A stretch of 64,000 nucleotides of DNA from DATMGU01 sp035555315 (lineage in GTDB: Bacteria; Pseudomonadota; Alphaproteobacteria; ATCC43930; CGMCC-115725): assembly GCA_035555315.1 (NCBI GenBank), contig DATMGU010000060.1, positions 62,001 through 126,000 on the forward strand. The letters run 5' to 3'. The translations under genes were made by a program, and so were the position numbers. Every line of letters begins with the position of its first letter. The stretch's first letter is position 1. This document shows positions 50,521-59,373 of the stretch, piece after piece. The notes below the pieces were generated by a model. It saw only the letters and a list, made by a program, of their open reading frames with translations, made no database searches and had not been told where the DNA came from.

Positions 50521-50544
50521 CAAATATGAACAAGTTCATATTTG
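50521..50544. promoter_or_regulatory. Perfect inverted repeat upstream of the SnoaL gene, likely IclR operator
   Basis: CAAATATGAAC (50521-50531) and GTTCATATTTG (50534-50544) are perfect complements around a two-base centre AA. It shares the half-site GTTCAyAT with the palindrome at 49660-49677 and lies 24 bases upstream of the TTG start of the next gene, at the promoter of the catabolic genes. Confidence 0.7.
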
Positions 50545-50567
50545 AGAACAAGCGGGAGGATGGCCGG

Positions 50568-51203
50568 TTGGACAGCGTGGAGAACCCTGACCAGCTCACC
50601 ATGGAGCGGGATGCGGCGGCGGATCGCCGCCACATCCATGAACTCCTGGCGAATTGGGTCGTTTGGCGCGATGCCGGCTTGTGGGAGCGCTTTCGCACGG
50701 TCTGGCATGCGGACGGACGGATGATGGCGACCTGGTTTCAAGGCACCGGCGACGAATTCATCAAGGTCAGCCAGGAGGGATGGGCGCGTGGCGTCAGCAT
50801 CCTGCACTTCCTCGGCGGCACTTCGATCGATCTCGCCGGCAAGCGGGCGATCTCGCAAACCAAAATGACCATTTCCCAGCGTGGCGAAGTCGACGGGATC
50901 CTTTGCGATGTCGTGTGCACCGGGCGCTTCTACGACTTTCTGGAAAAGCGCGACGGGCGCTGGGGCATCGTGCTGCGCCAGCCGATCTATGAGAAAGACA
51001 GGATGGACCCGGTCTCGCCATCCGCGAGACTGGACCTCGAAGCGAGGCTCCTCGAGCGCTTCCCCGAAGGATACAGGCATCTCGCCTACATGCAGACCCG
51101 TATCGGCTACACCGTGAAGCCCGACATGCCCGGCCTCAAAGGGCCGGAGGTCGAGCGGCTCTACCGGCTTGGCGACACCTGGCTCACTGGCGGCGACCTA
51201 TAG
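50568..51203 (+). CDS. SnoaL/NTF2-like protein
   Basis: Protein of about 211 residues with the NTF2-like (SnoaL_4-type) cone fold: AADRRHIHELLANWVVWRDAGLWERFRTVWHADGRM, FLGGTSIDLAGKRAISQTKMTI, CTGRFYDFLEKRDGRWGIVLRQPIYEKDRMDP. These folds bind small aromatic molecules and serve as cyclases, isomerases or dehydratases. The start is a TTG at 50568 with GGGAGG 8 bases upstream; an ATG at 50526 sits inside the operator and an ATG at 50601 is a third choice. It leads the operon for the transporter, decarboxylase and aldehyde dehydrogenase, so it may act on or bind the aromatic substrate. Confidence 0.8.
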   Translation: MDSVENPDQLTMERDAAADRRHIHELLANWVVWRDAGLWERFRTVWHADGRMMATWFQGTGDEFIKVSQEGWARGVSILHFLGGTSIDLAGKRAISQTKMTISQRGEVDGILCDVVCTGRFYDFLEKRDGRWGIVLRQPIYEKDRMDPVSPSARLDLEARLLERFPEGYRHLAYMQTRIGYTVKPDMPGLKGPEVERLYRLGDTWLTGGDL

Positions 51204-51322
51204 GAGGCATAGGAGCGAACCCGCCGCGTAAGCTCCACGACCGGAAGGTCCGCTTTGTCGAGCAAGATATGAATTAACGCGAAGCTCTTCTTCCATAAAA
51301 ACATAAATAAAGGGAGGCGGTT

Positions 51323-52678
51323 GTGGATCGTCGTGTCATCGACGTCGCGGAAGTTATGGGCAAGGCGGAGCTATCTTATCTGCCGATCGTGATCGCCGCG
51401 ATGTGCGGCCTGCTGGCCGTGTGCGACGGGCTCGATAACCAGGCGCTCGCTTTCACCGCACCGGTGATCGCGGGCCAATGGGGTATCAAGATGCCGGCAT
51501 TCGTACCGGTGTTCACAGTCGGCCTGGTCGGCCTGATGGCCGGCTCCTTCGCCGGAGGTTGGCTGGGCGATCGTTTCGGACGCAAGACGGCGATCCTGGC
51601 GGCCGCGCTGTGCTTCGGCGCAACCACGCTGGTGACGCCCTGGTGCACGAACTTGGAACAGCTGATGATCGTCCGCTTTATCGGCGGGCTTGGGATCGGT
51701 GGGCTTCCGTCGGCGCTCGCGGCCTTGATCGCCGAAAGCGCGCCCGAACGAAACCGGGCCACTCTCACACTCTGGGCCCTTGTCGGCATTCCCGTCGGTG
51801 GCTTCATCGGCGGCTTCGCGGCGTCCTGGATGATCCCGCATTATGGCTGGCAATCGGTTTTCCTCGCGGCAGGCTTTCTCAGTCTCGCCGTGCTTCTGCT
51901 GGCTGCGCTGCTCATCCCGGAATCGACCCATTTCCTCGCGCTGCGCCATATTCGAGCGCCGCAACTAGCCGACACCCTCAACCGCATCAACCCGAACGGC
52001 GGATACGGGACGAACGACGACTTCATTCTCCCGGCGTCCGATCAACAGGCCACGTCTCTCCCGAGCCTCTTCACGGACGGGCGCGGTCGCATGACGGCCT
52101 TATTCTGGATCGCCGAGATAGTCGAACTCATGATCTTCTATGTGCTCGTGAACTGGACACCGACTCTCTTCCGGGAAACCGGCCTTCCGATCGAGACCGC
52201 GGTGCTCGGCACGGCGGCGCTCAACATGGGCGCGATTCTCGCCACCATCGGGCTTGGGCCGATCTGCCAACGGTTCGGTGAGCAACGCGTCACCGCCGCG
52301 ACCTTCGTCGTCACATCAATAGCACTGCTTGTCATGGTCCAGGGAGCGGGACATCTGGCATCCATGATGATCGGCGTCTTCTTCGCTGGCGCCGGTTGCA
52401 TCGGCGGCCAGGCGGCGGTCGTGATGCTGATGGCCAAGCGTTATCCCACCGGTATCCGCTCCATCGGGGTCGGCTGGGCGCTGACGGTGGGGCGGATCGG
52501 ATCGATCATCAGCCCGTCCGTGGTGGGCATTCCCCTCGCGATGGGATGGAGCGCGTTCCAGATTCTCACGCTGCCGATCCTGCCTTCGTTGCTGGGCGCT
52601 CTGTGCATCGCGCTCGCCCGCGACGGCGCAATCGATCGCCCCAAGAGCTCGCCGGCGATTTCTCTTCCTCGGGCTTAA
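51323..52678 (+). CDS. MFS aromatic acid:proton symporter (AAHS family)
   Basis: Inner-membrane transporter of 451 residues, 12 helices. GTG start at 51323 with GGGAGG upstream. The aromatic-acid symporter marks are visible: CDGLDNQALAFTAPVIAGQWG in helix 1 (the D-G-x-D motif), GGWLGDRFGRKTAI between helices 2 and 3, and RFIGGLGIGGLPSALAALIAESAPERNRAT. It would bring an aromatic acid such as phenylglyoxylate, mandelate or benzoate into the cell for the next two enzymes. A 119-base AT-rich gap upstream has a possible extra promoter. Confidence 0.92.
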   Translation: MDRRVIDVAEVMGKAELSYLPIVIAAMCGLLAVCDGLDNQALAFTAPVIAGQWGIKMPAFVPVFTVGLVGLMAGSFAGGWLGDRFGRKTAILAAALCFGATTLVTPWCTNLEQLMIVRFIGGLGIGGLPSALAALIAESAPERNRATLTLWALVGIPVGGFIGGFAASWMIPHYGWQSVFLAAGFLSLAVLLLAALLIPESTHFLALRHIRAPQLADTLNRINPNGGYGTNDDFILPASDQQATSLPSLFTDGRGRMTALFWIAEIVELMIFYVLVNWTPTLFRETGLPIETAVLGTAALNMGAILATIGLGPICQRFGEQRVTAATFVVTSIALLVMVQGAGHLASMMIGVFFAGAGCIGGQAAVVMLMAKRYPTGIRSIGVGWALTVGRIGSIISPSVVGIPLAMGWSAFQILTLPILPSLLGALCIALARDGAIDRPKSSPAISLPRA

Positions 52679-52696
52679 TACCGATCGCAAAGGACC

Positions 52697-54322
52697 ATGG
52701 CGGCCATGACTGATAACGCCTCCCTCACCGGCACCGTGAAGCAGGTGACGCTCGACCTGCTGCGTGGCTTCGGCATCGACACGGTCTTCGGCAATCCCGG
52801 ATCCACCGAACTGCCGTTCCTGGACGCCTGGCCGAACGATATCCGTTACATCCTGGGTCTCCAGGAATCGTCGGTCGTCGCCATGGCCGACGGTTATGCG
52901 CAAGCGACCGGCAACGCCGCCTTCGTCAACCTGCATTCGGCGGCGGGACTCGGCCATGCGCTCGGCAACATCTACACGGCGTTTCGCAACCAGACGCCGA
53001 TGGTCATCACCGCCGGCCAGCAGGTCCGCGAGCTTCTGCCGATGCATCCTTATCTGTTCGCAGAGCAGGCAACCGAGTTTCCCAAGCCCTACGTCAAGTG
53101 GAGCTGCGAGCCGGCACGTGCCGAGGATGTCCCCACGGCCATCGCGCGCGCTTATTACACGGCCATGCAAAAGCCGTGCGGCCCGACTTTCGTGTCGATC
53201 CCGATCGACGACTGGAACGTCGCCGCGCAGATGCCACGCGTCCGGACCGTCGCCCGCGATGTGGCACCCGATCCCGCCTTGCTGCGGTCGCTGGCCGAAG
53301 CCCTCGATCGCAGCGAGCGCCCGGCGCTCGTCGTCGGAGCCCAGATCGATCAGGAGAATGTCTGGGACGCGACGGTGCGGCTCGCGGAGGCGACCAACGC
53401 CGCCGTTTGGGTGGCGCCGTTCTCCAGCCGTGCCAGCTTTCCCGAGCGCCACCCGCTCTTCCAAGGCTTCTTGCCGGCCGCCCCCCGCGCCGTCGGGACA
53501 GCGCTCGAGGGCTACGACGCGGTCGTCGTGCTGGGAGCGCCCGTGTTCACGTTCCATGTGGCCGGACAATGCGATCTGTTTGTCCGCGACGTGCCGCTTT
53601 TCCAGATCACCGACGATCCCGGCGCCGCGGCGCGCGCCGCCATCGGCACGAGCATCATCGGCAGCTTGCGCCTGGGCCTCCCGGAACTGCTCGGCATGAT
53701 CCAGGCCCGCGACAGGCAACCACCGCCGCGCCGGAAGATGCCGTCGCAACCCGCGCCCAGCACGCCGATCCGCGCCGAGTACCTCCTGCATGTCCTGTCC
53801 GAAATCCTGCCGGAGCGCGCTATCGTCGTGGAAGAGGCACCGTCTCATCGTCCGGCTCTGCAGGATCATCTTCCCTTCGACCGTCCCGGCTCGTTCTACA
53901 CGATGGCCAGCGGCGGCCTCGGTTTCGGATTGCCCGCCGCGGTCGGCTTCGCACTCGCCGATCCGTCGCGGCGCGTTGTCTGCGTCATCGGGGACGGCTC
54001 GGCCATGTACTCCCTGCAGGCATTGTGGACCGCGGCGCAGCATCGGGCGCCGCTCACGGTGGTCATCATCAACAACCACGGCTACGGCGCCATGCGTGCC
54101 TTCAGCCGGGTTCTCGGGGTGCGCAATCCTCCAGGCATCGATCTGCCCGATCTGGATTTCGTCCAGCTCGCGGCGGGGCTCGGCTGCCCGGGCCGTCGTG
54201 TCAGCCAGCCCGACGAGCTGAAGGAGGCATTGCGGGAAGCCTGCGCGACACCGGGGCCATGTCTCGTCGAGGTCGTCGTGGATCCGCGGATTCCGCATCT
54301 CTACGACAAGGTGAAGGCCTGA
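52697..54322 (+). CDS. mdlC: Benzoylformate decarboxylase
   Basis: Thiamine-diphosphate enzyme of 541 residues that splits benzoylformate (phenylglyoxylate) into benzaldehyde and CO2. The residues used by Pseudomonas putida BFDC are all present: S36 in GNPGSTELPFL, E57 in LQESSVVAMADGYA, H80 in NLHSAAGLGHA and H287 in GAPVFTFHVAG. The ThDP site is GDGSAMYSLQALWTAAQHRAPLTVVIINNHGYGAM. This catalytic set separates it from acetolactate synthase or oxalyl-CoA decarboxylase. The neighbouring aldehyde dehydrogenase would take benzaldehyde to benzoate. No mandelate dehydrogenase gene is nearby. Confidence 0.9.
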   Translation: MAAMTDNASLTGTVKQVTLDLLRGFGIDTVFGNPGSTELPFLDAWPNDIRYILGLQESSVVAMADGYAQATGNAAFVNLHSAAGLGHALGNIYTAFRNQTPMVITAGQQVRELLPMHPYLFAEQATEFPKPYVKWSCEPARAEDVPTAIARAYYTAMQKPCGPTFVSIPIDDWNVAAQMPRVRTVARDVAPDPALLRSLAEALDRSERPALVVGAQIDQENVWDATVRLAEATNAAVWVAPFSSRASFPERHPLFQGFLPAAPRAVGTALEGYDAVVVLGAPVFTFHVAGQCDLFVRDVPLFQITDDPGAAARAAIGTSIIGSLRLGLPELLGMIQARDRQPPPRRKMPSQPAPSTPIRAEYLLHVLSEILPERAIVVEEAPSHRPALQDHLPFDRPGSFYTMASGGLGFGLPAAVGFALADPSRRVVCVIGDGSAMYSLQALWTAAQHRAPLTVVIINNHGYGAMRAFSRVLGVRNPPGIDLPDLDFVQLAAGLGCPGRRVSQPDELKEALREACATPGPCLVEVVVDPRIPHLYDKVKA

Positions 54323-54397
54323 TGCCGTCAGTGACACGCGATCCCGCGACCAAGGCTTGAAATCCATTCGGTTGGTGTCCCGACAGGAGAGAACACG

Positions 54398-55843
54398 ATG
54401 CTCGAAGCCACGCTGCTGATCGACGGCGCGCCGCGAATGACGGCTCGGACCTTCACGCGCCGCAACCCGGTGACCGGAGATGTGACGACCACCGCCGCCG
54501 CGGCCAGCGAAGCCGATGCCGTCGCGGCCGCGGACGCTGCCGCCGTGGCCTTCGTGACGTGGTCTCAGACCGGCCCCTCCGCGCGCCGGCGGCTCATCTC
54601 GCGAGCCGCCGATCTCCTGCGGGGCCGGATCGACGATCTGGTCGCAGCGATGATGGATGAAACCGGCGCATCGGAGGCATGGTCGCGCTTCAACGTTCAT
54701 CTCACCGAAGACATCATGCGAGAAGCGGCGGCGGCCACCACCCGCTCCGCCGGCGAGGTCCTGGCAACCGATAAGCCGGGCTGCCTCTCGTTCGCGGTAC
54801 GGCAGCCGATCGGCGTCTGTCTCGCCATCGCGCCCTGGAACGCGCCGCTCATTCTCGGTATGCGATCGATCATCTGGCCTCTCGCCTGTGGCAACAGCGT
54901 CGTCCTGAAGGCGTCGGAACTCTGCCCCGGCACGCACCGGCTGCTCGGCGAAATCCTGGTCTCGGCAGGTTTTCCGAAGGGCGCCGTCAACGTCGTGATA
55001 AACGCGCCCGAGGATGCAGCAAGCATCGTCTCGACCCTGATCGCACACAAGGCGGTGCGCCATATCAATTTCACCGGTTCGAGCCATACCGGCCGGATCA
55101 TTGCCATGGAGGCCGCGCGCCATCTCAAGCCCGTCCTGCTCGAACTTGGCGGTAAAGCGCCCTTGCTCGTGCTCGACGATGCCGACCTGGACGCCGCCGT
55201 CCGTGCGGCGGCCTTCGGCGCCTTCATGCATCAAGGCCAGATATGTATGTCGACCGAACGCGTCGTCGTCGACCGTCGGGTCGCCGATAGCTTCACGGTA
55301 AAATTTGCCGCAAAGGCGAGCTCGCTCGCAGCCGGCGACCCGCGCACCAGCAATGCGCCGCTCGGATCGCTCATCAGCAGGGAAGCAGCGGATCGTGTCG
55401 TGGCGTTGATCGACGACGCCGTGGCGAAAGGCGCCAAGCGGCTGTGTGGCGGCGCCCGCGACGGCACGATCATGGATGCGACGGTTCTCGATCACGTGAC
55501 GCCGCAGATGCGTATCTATCACGAGGAGTCGTTCGGCCCGGTGGCCTGCGTCGTCCGCGCCGAGAACGACGAGGACGCGATCCGCATCGCCAACGACACG
55601 GAATACGGCCTCGCCGCCTCAGTCTATAGCCGCGACGTGTCCCGCGCCCTCGGCGTCGCGCGACGCATCGAAAGCGGCATTTGCCATGTCAACGGCCCAA
55701 CGGTTCAAGACGAAGCCCCGGTACCGTTCGGCGGAGTCAAGGCGAGCGGTTACGGCAAATTCGGCAGCGTCGAGGGCTTGAACGCCTTCACGACCCTGCG
55801 CTGGCTGACAATCGAAAGCCAGGAGCCGCATTATCCGTTCTGA
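54398..55843 (+). CDS. Aldehyde dehydrogenase, benzaldehyde/vanillin type
   Basis: NAD(P)-dependent aldehyde dehydrogenase of 481 residues. N148 in APWNAP, E249 in LLELGGKAP and catalytic C283 in GQICMSTERV are in place, with NFTGSSHTG for cofactor binding and EESFGPVACVV. It resembles aromatic aldehyde dehydrogenases (salicylaldehyde, vanillin, benzaldehyde). It is the last gene of the unit, 75 bases after the decarboxylase, with CGACAGGAGAG before the ATG. It should complete phenylglyoxylate to benzoate. Confidence 0.92.
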   Translation: MLEATLLIDGAPRMTARTFTRRNPVTGDVTTTAAAASEADAVAAADAAAVAFVTWSQTGPSARRRLISRAADLLRGRIDDLVAAMMDETGASEAWSRFNVHLTEDIMREAAAATTRSAGEVLATDKPGCLSFAVRQPIGVCLAIAPWNAPLILGMRSIIWPLACGNSVVLKASELCPGTHRLLGEILVSAGFPKGAVNVVINAPEDAASIVSTLIAHKAVRHINFTGSSHTGRIIAMEAARHLKPVLLELGGKAPLLVLDDADLDAAVRAAAFGAFMHQGQICMSTERVVVDRRVADSFTVKFAAKASSLAAGDPRTSNAPLGSLISREAADRVVALIDDAVAKGAKRLCGGARDGTIMDATVLDHVTPQMRIYHEESFGPVACVVRAENDEDAIRIANDTEYGLAASVYSRDVSRALGVARRIESGICHVNGPTVQDEAPVPFGGVKASGYGKFGSVEGLNAFTTLRWLTIESQEPHYPF

Positions 55844-55947
55844 TCGGAGCCGCGAGACAGTCGGTCCAAGATCATTTCCCGCCTTGGCAAAGCCTTCGCA
55901 GCATCAGTCGGACTGACGCTCAGCGGAGGAATGCGAGGGCGTTTTGG

Positions 55948-56643
55948 CTAGGAGGCGGCACTCGCCAGTTGCATGGCCTTGGCTTCCAGCAGGTTCTTCA
56001 GGCCCTCATACCCGTTGCGGGCCAGAACCGAGGAGAATTCCGACCGGCGCGTGGCCAGCTCGCTGATCGTGCCGGTCAGGAAGATGTCGACCACCTTCCA
56101 TTGCCCATCGGTCTGGCGGACGAGATAGTTGAGCGCCACCGGCTGATCGGAAGGCCGCACCAGCTCGGTCGACACCAAAACGCCGGTGCCGCTCGGCCGT
56201 TCGCCCTTGAGGTCGAACCGCTCACCGGAATAGCCGTCGAACCGGTGAGCATAGGTCGCCGTGATGAACCGGCGGAAAGCGTCGGTGAGGCTGGCCTGCT
56301 GCTCGCTCGACAGGGAACTCCAAGCCGAACCGACCGCGATGCGAGTCATCGTCGGCACGTCGAAGCTGCTGGCGACGATCGGCGCGAGGGTGGCGAAACG
56401 CCCCTCATAGCCGAGCTTGTCGGCGTTCTTCATCACCGAGAGCAGGCCGTCATCGAGCTTCGCGACGGTGGCTGAAGCACTGGGGCCGCCCACGGTGGCG
56501 GGGGCGCTGGCAGGAGGTTGCTGACCGGCCGCCAGGGTTTGCGCCGCGGCAATGGCGGGGAGTCCGGCGGAAAGTCCGGCCACAGCCAAGCCGGCGGCCA
56601 AAGCGATGGTGCGAAAGGGGTGGCATATCATGATCTTACTCAT
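55948..56643 (-). CDS. mlaC: MlaC-type phospholipid-binding protein
   Basis: Periplasmic protein of 231 residues that ferries phospholipid between membranes. A signal sequence (FRTIALAAGLAVAGLSAGLPAIAAAQ) precedes the Tol-Tol-Ttg2 (MlaC) domain: YEGRFATLAPIVASSFDVPTMTRIAVGSAWSSLSSEQQASLTDAFRRFITATYAHRFDGYSGERF and the C-terminal KVVDIFLTGTISELATRRSEFSSVLARNGYEGLKNLLEAKA. It stands alone without mlaEFD, so it could be a hopanoid-related HpnM-like member. The start is 56643 or an ATG at 56631. It is divergent from pip. Confidence 0.9.
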   Translation of the reverse strand: MSKIMICHPFRTIALAAGLAVAGLSAGLPAIAAAQTLAAGQQPPASAPATVGGPSASATVAKLDDGLLSVMKNADKLGYEGRFATLAPIVASSFDVPTMTRIAVGSAWSSLSSEQQASLTDAFRRFITATYAHRFDGYSGERFDLKGERPSGTGVLVSTELVRPSDQPVALNYLVRQTDGQWKVVDIFLTGTISELATRRSEFSSVLARNGYEGLKNLLEAKAMQLASAAS

Positions 56644-56924
56644 GCGGTTTATATCGGCGGTGGCCCGATCAAAGCAATGGGTGGGAGTTCGGCCCCAATA
56701 ACCGATATTGCGCTGCGGTATATAGAGGCAAGTGATTAAGAGAACAGCTCTTTTCGCAAGACTTAGGCTAAATCGGCGGTCATTGTGGCATCGTGGACGC
56801 AGCATTGCGTAAAATTCATGAGGGAAAGCCGGTTGCTTTCGGTGGCCGTCGACCCGACCATGGCGCCGCACCCCCCGGCCACGGGGACCTCTAAAGGACC
56901 ACCTGTGCCCGAGGGAAAGGACCG

Positions 56925-57881
56925 ATGATCCGCAGCGAGCTGTTTCCGCCGATCGAGCCGTATCGCACCGGCATGTTGCGGGTCGATCCCGTCCACGCGC
57001 TGTATTGGGAGGAATCCGGCGATCCACAGGGCGTCCCGGTGGTGTTCCTCCATGGCGGGCCGGGCTCCGGCGCCACGCCGACGCATCGGCGATTCTTCGA
57101 CCCCGCCTATTACCGGATCGTCGTCTTCGACCAGCGGGGTGCCGGCCGCTCGCTACCCCTGGGCGAACTCACCGACAATACGACGCCCCATCTCATTGCC
57201 GATATCGAGGCTTTGCGACACCATCTGGGTATCGCTCGCTGGCTGGTGTTCGGCGGATCCTGGGGCTCGACCCTCGCCATCGCCTATGGCGAAGCGCATC
57301 CGGAGCCCTGCCTGGGTTTCGTCCTGCGCGGCATTTTCCTATGCCGCCCGGCGGAGATCGATTGGTTCCTGTACGGCATCCGCACCGTCTTTCCGGAGGC
57401 CTGGCAGGCCTTCGCCGGTTTTCTGCCGGAAGGCGAGCGGAGCGATCTGCTGACCAATTACTATCGCCGGCTGACCCACCCGGACCCCGCCATCCATCTC
57501 CCCGCCGCGCGCGCCTGGAGCACCTATGAGGGATCGTGCTCGACCTTGCTGCCCAGCCCCAACACGGTGGCGGTCTTCGGCGAGGACCGGATGGCGCTGG
57601 GCCTTGCCAAGATCGAGGCGCATTATTTCATCAACGAGATCTTCCTGCCGCGCGGCGACTTATTGGCGCGCATCGACCGGTTGCGCCAGATCCCGGCGAT
57701 CATCGTGCAAGGCCGCTATGACATGATCTGCCCGGTGATAACCGCCGACGATCTGGCCCATGCCTGGCCCGAGGCGGATTATACGGTGATCCCCGACGCC
57801 GGCCATTCGGCGATGGAGCCGGGCATCCGCAGCCAATTGCTGGCGGCGACCCATAAGATGAAGCGCCGCGCGCTGGGGTAA
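56925..57881 (+). CDS. pip: Prolyl aminopeptidase (proline iminopeptidase)
   Basis: Cytoplasmic alpha/beta hydrolase of 318 residues (peptidase family S33) that releases N-terminal proline from peptides. GGPGSG oxyanion loop, FDQRGAGRSLP, nucleophile in VFGGSWGSTLAI, late aspartate in GRYDMICP and histidine in DAGHSAMEPG are all family markers. Ribosome site GAGGGAAAGG lies upstream of the ATG. A monocistronic gene on current evidence. The 281 bases upstream separate it from the divergent mlaC and contain AT-rich promoter-like DNA. Confidence 0.95.
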   Translation: MIRSELFPPIEPYRTGMLRVDPVHALYWEESGDPQGVPVVFLHGGPGSGATPTHRRFFDPAYYRIVVFDQRGAGRSLPLGELTDNTTPHLIADIEALRHHLGIARWLVFGGSWGSTLAIAYGEAHPEPCLGFVLRGIFLCRPAEIDWFLYGIRTVFPEAWQAFAGFLPEGERSDLLTNYYRRLTHPDPAIHLPAARAWSTYEGSCSTLLPSPNTVAVFGEDRMALGLAKIEAHYFINEIFLPRGDLLARIDRLRQIPAIIVQGRYDMICPVITADDLAHAWPEADYTVIPDAGHSAMEPGIRSQLLAATHKMKRRALG

Positions 57882-57985
57882 TCCAACGGCTCTAGCCGGA
57901 TCAGCCGGTTCCGCCTATCGTGCGGCAAATCGCGCAACCGGAGTGCCCCAGCTTGCTTCACACCCTTCATCGCGTCTTTCACCGC

Positions 57986-58501
57986 ATGGCTCGGCATTCG
58001 GCCAAAGCACTTTTGCTGATCCTTGGCCTATCGGCCGTCTCGGCCGCGACCCCGGCCCAGGCGCAGCAAATCGACGGGCGCGATCAAAGCTATCTGGCAC
58101 TCAGCGTCGGCGGCTTCGACGTATTGCATGGCAATAACGCCGCCGTGTTCCGCGGCGAGTTCCGCTCCGGTCAACGCCTTTGGATCTTCAAACCGATCGT
58201 CGGCGCCGAGGTGACCTCGGATGGCGCCGCCTATGGCTATGGCGGCGTCGGGGTCGACATCTATTTTGGCGATCACGTCGTGCTGACCCCGAGCTTCGCC
58301 GCCGGCGCCTTCGAGCGCGGCAATGGCAAGAAGCTGGGATCTTGGGTGGAATTCAAATCGGCCGCCGAGGTCGCCTACCGCTTCGACAACAGCACCCGCC
58401 TCGGCGTCGAATTCGACCACATCTCGAATGCCGGCCTGACCAAATACAATCCGGGCGTCGAGTCCCTGCTGCTCGTCTATGCCATACCGCTCGGCTTCTA
58501 G
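57986..58501 (+). CDS. pagL: Lipid A deacylase PagL-like outer-membrane protein
   Basis: Outer-membrane beta-barrel of 171 residues. A signal peptide (ALLLILGLSAVSAATPAQAQ) is followed by alternating strands and the PagL catalytic region EFDHISNAGLTKYNPGVESLLLVYAIPLGF, which holds the His, Ser and Glu of the triad. PagL removes the 3-O acyl chain of lipid A. I use the ATG at 57986; a GTG at 57920 is in frame and adds a non-hydrophobic leader. A clear hairpin follows at 58510. It is separate from the Arn-like cluster but touches the same substrate. Confidence 0.88.
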   Translation: MARHSAKALLLILGLSAVSAATPAQAQQIDGRDQSYLALSVGGFDVLHGNNAAVFRGEFRSGQRLWIFKPIVGAEVTSDGAAYGYGGVGVDIYFGDHVVLTPSFAAGAFERGNGKKLGSWVEFKSAAEVAYRFDNSTRLGVEFDHISNAGLTKYNPGVESLLLVYAIPLGF

Positions 58502-58509
58502 CCGTCATT

Positions 58510-58533
58510 GCTCGTTGCGCTAACGCAACGAGC
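58510..58533. terminator. Hairpin after pagL
   Basis: Perfect 10-bp stem GCTCGTTGCG (58510-58519) and CGCAACGAGC (58524-58533) with loop CTAA, followed by GTTCTAG on the plus strand. It lies between convergent genes (pagL ends 58501, racemase ends 58548) and should serve as a terminator; the U-run is poor. Confidence 0.65.
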
Positions 58534-58547
58534 GTTCTAGACGCTGG

Positions 58548-59279
58548 TTAGGCGCTGGGTTCGAAGCCGGACAGCAGGCCGTGATAGGGTTTTGGCAGCG
58601 GCCGGGCGTAATCGCCATGCTTGGCCGTGCCGAGACCCAGCGACACGAGGCTTTCGACCAGCCGGACCGCCATGCCGACGCCATCGATCACCGGCACGCC
58701 CAGTTCGGCCGAGAACTCGGCCGCCAAATCGGCCATGCCGGCGCAGCCAAGCACGATGGCGCCGGCACCATCCTCGGCCACGGCGCGCCGGCATTCGTCG
58801 AGCAGGATCGCCCGCGCGTTGGAGCCGGGTTCATCGAGTTCCAGCACGGCGAGATCGCTGGCGCGCACCTTTCGGCAGAACCGGGCCATGCCGTAGCGCT
58901 CGGCCAGGTGCTCGGCGATGACGCAGGTGCGCCGCAGCGTCGTCACGACCGAGAAGCCGGTCGCGAGAAAGCTCGCCGCATGCATGGCCGCCTCGGCGAT
59001 GCCGATCACCGGGCCGGTGGCGATCTCGCGCGCGGCGTCGAGGCCGGGATCGCCGAAGCAGGCGATCACCACCCCATCGACATCGCCGGCCGCCCGGATC
59101 TGATGCAGCACGCCCGGCACGCTCAGCGCCTCGTCATAATGTCCTTCGATCGAGACCGGCCCCATCGCCGGATTGACCGCGACGATCTCCGTGCCGGGCG
59201 ATGCCGCCAGGCGCGCCGCCGCGCCGATCTTGACGGTCATCGCGGCGGTCGTGTTCGGGTTGATGACCAGGATCCGCAT
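58548..59279 (-). CDS. Hydantoin/Asp-Glu racemase family protein
   Basis: Protein of 243 residues of the HyuE-like Asp/Glu/hydantoin racemase family. RILVINPNTTAAMT is the family start. The two catalytic cysteines are C74 in IACFGDPGL and C179 in VLGCAGMAD. These enzymes interconvert hydantoin or allantoin enantiomers. A ribosome site GGGGAGG lies upstream. It is divergent from the ABC transporter operon (95 bases apart), which with the deacetylase gene at the far end suggests a ureide or hydantoin degradation locus. Confidence 0.9.
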   Translation of the reverse strand: MRILVINPNTTAAMTVKIGAAARLAASPGTEIVAVNPAMGPVSIEGHYDEALSVPGVLHQIRAAGDVDGVVIACFGDPGLDAAREIATGPVIGIAEAAMHAASFLATGFSVVTTLRRTCVIAEHLAERYGMARFCRKVRASDLAVLELDEPGSNARAILLDECRRAVAEDGAGAIVLGCAGMADLAAEFSAELGVPVIDGVGMAVRLVESLVSLGLGTAKHGDYARPLPKPYHGLLSGFEPSA

Positions 59280-59373
59280 GAACTACCTCCCCTAGGTACC
59301 GCTGCCGAGCGACGCCACGCGTATCGCCACTGGCACATCGGTTGCTTATGACATGAGCACGGAGTGAACTGCC

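Noticed and set aside
52316..55522. A 1068-residue open frame on the reverse strand across the decarboxylase and aldehyde dehydrogenase genes
   Set aside because: Its protein is low-complexity, rich in Arg/Gly/His/Ala, matches no family, and lies opposite two well-conserved enzymes. It is an effect of high GC and codon bias.
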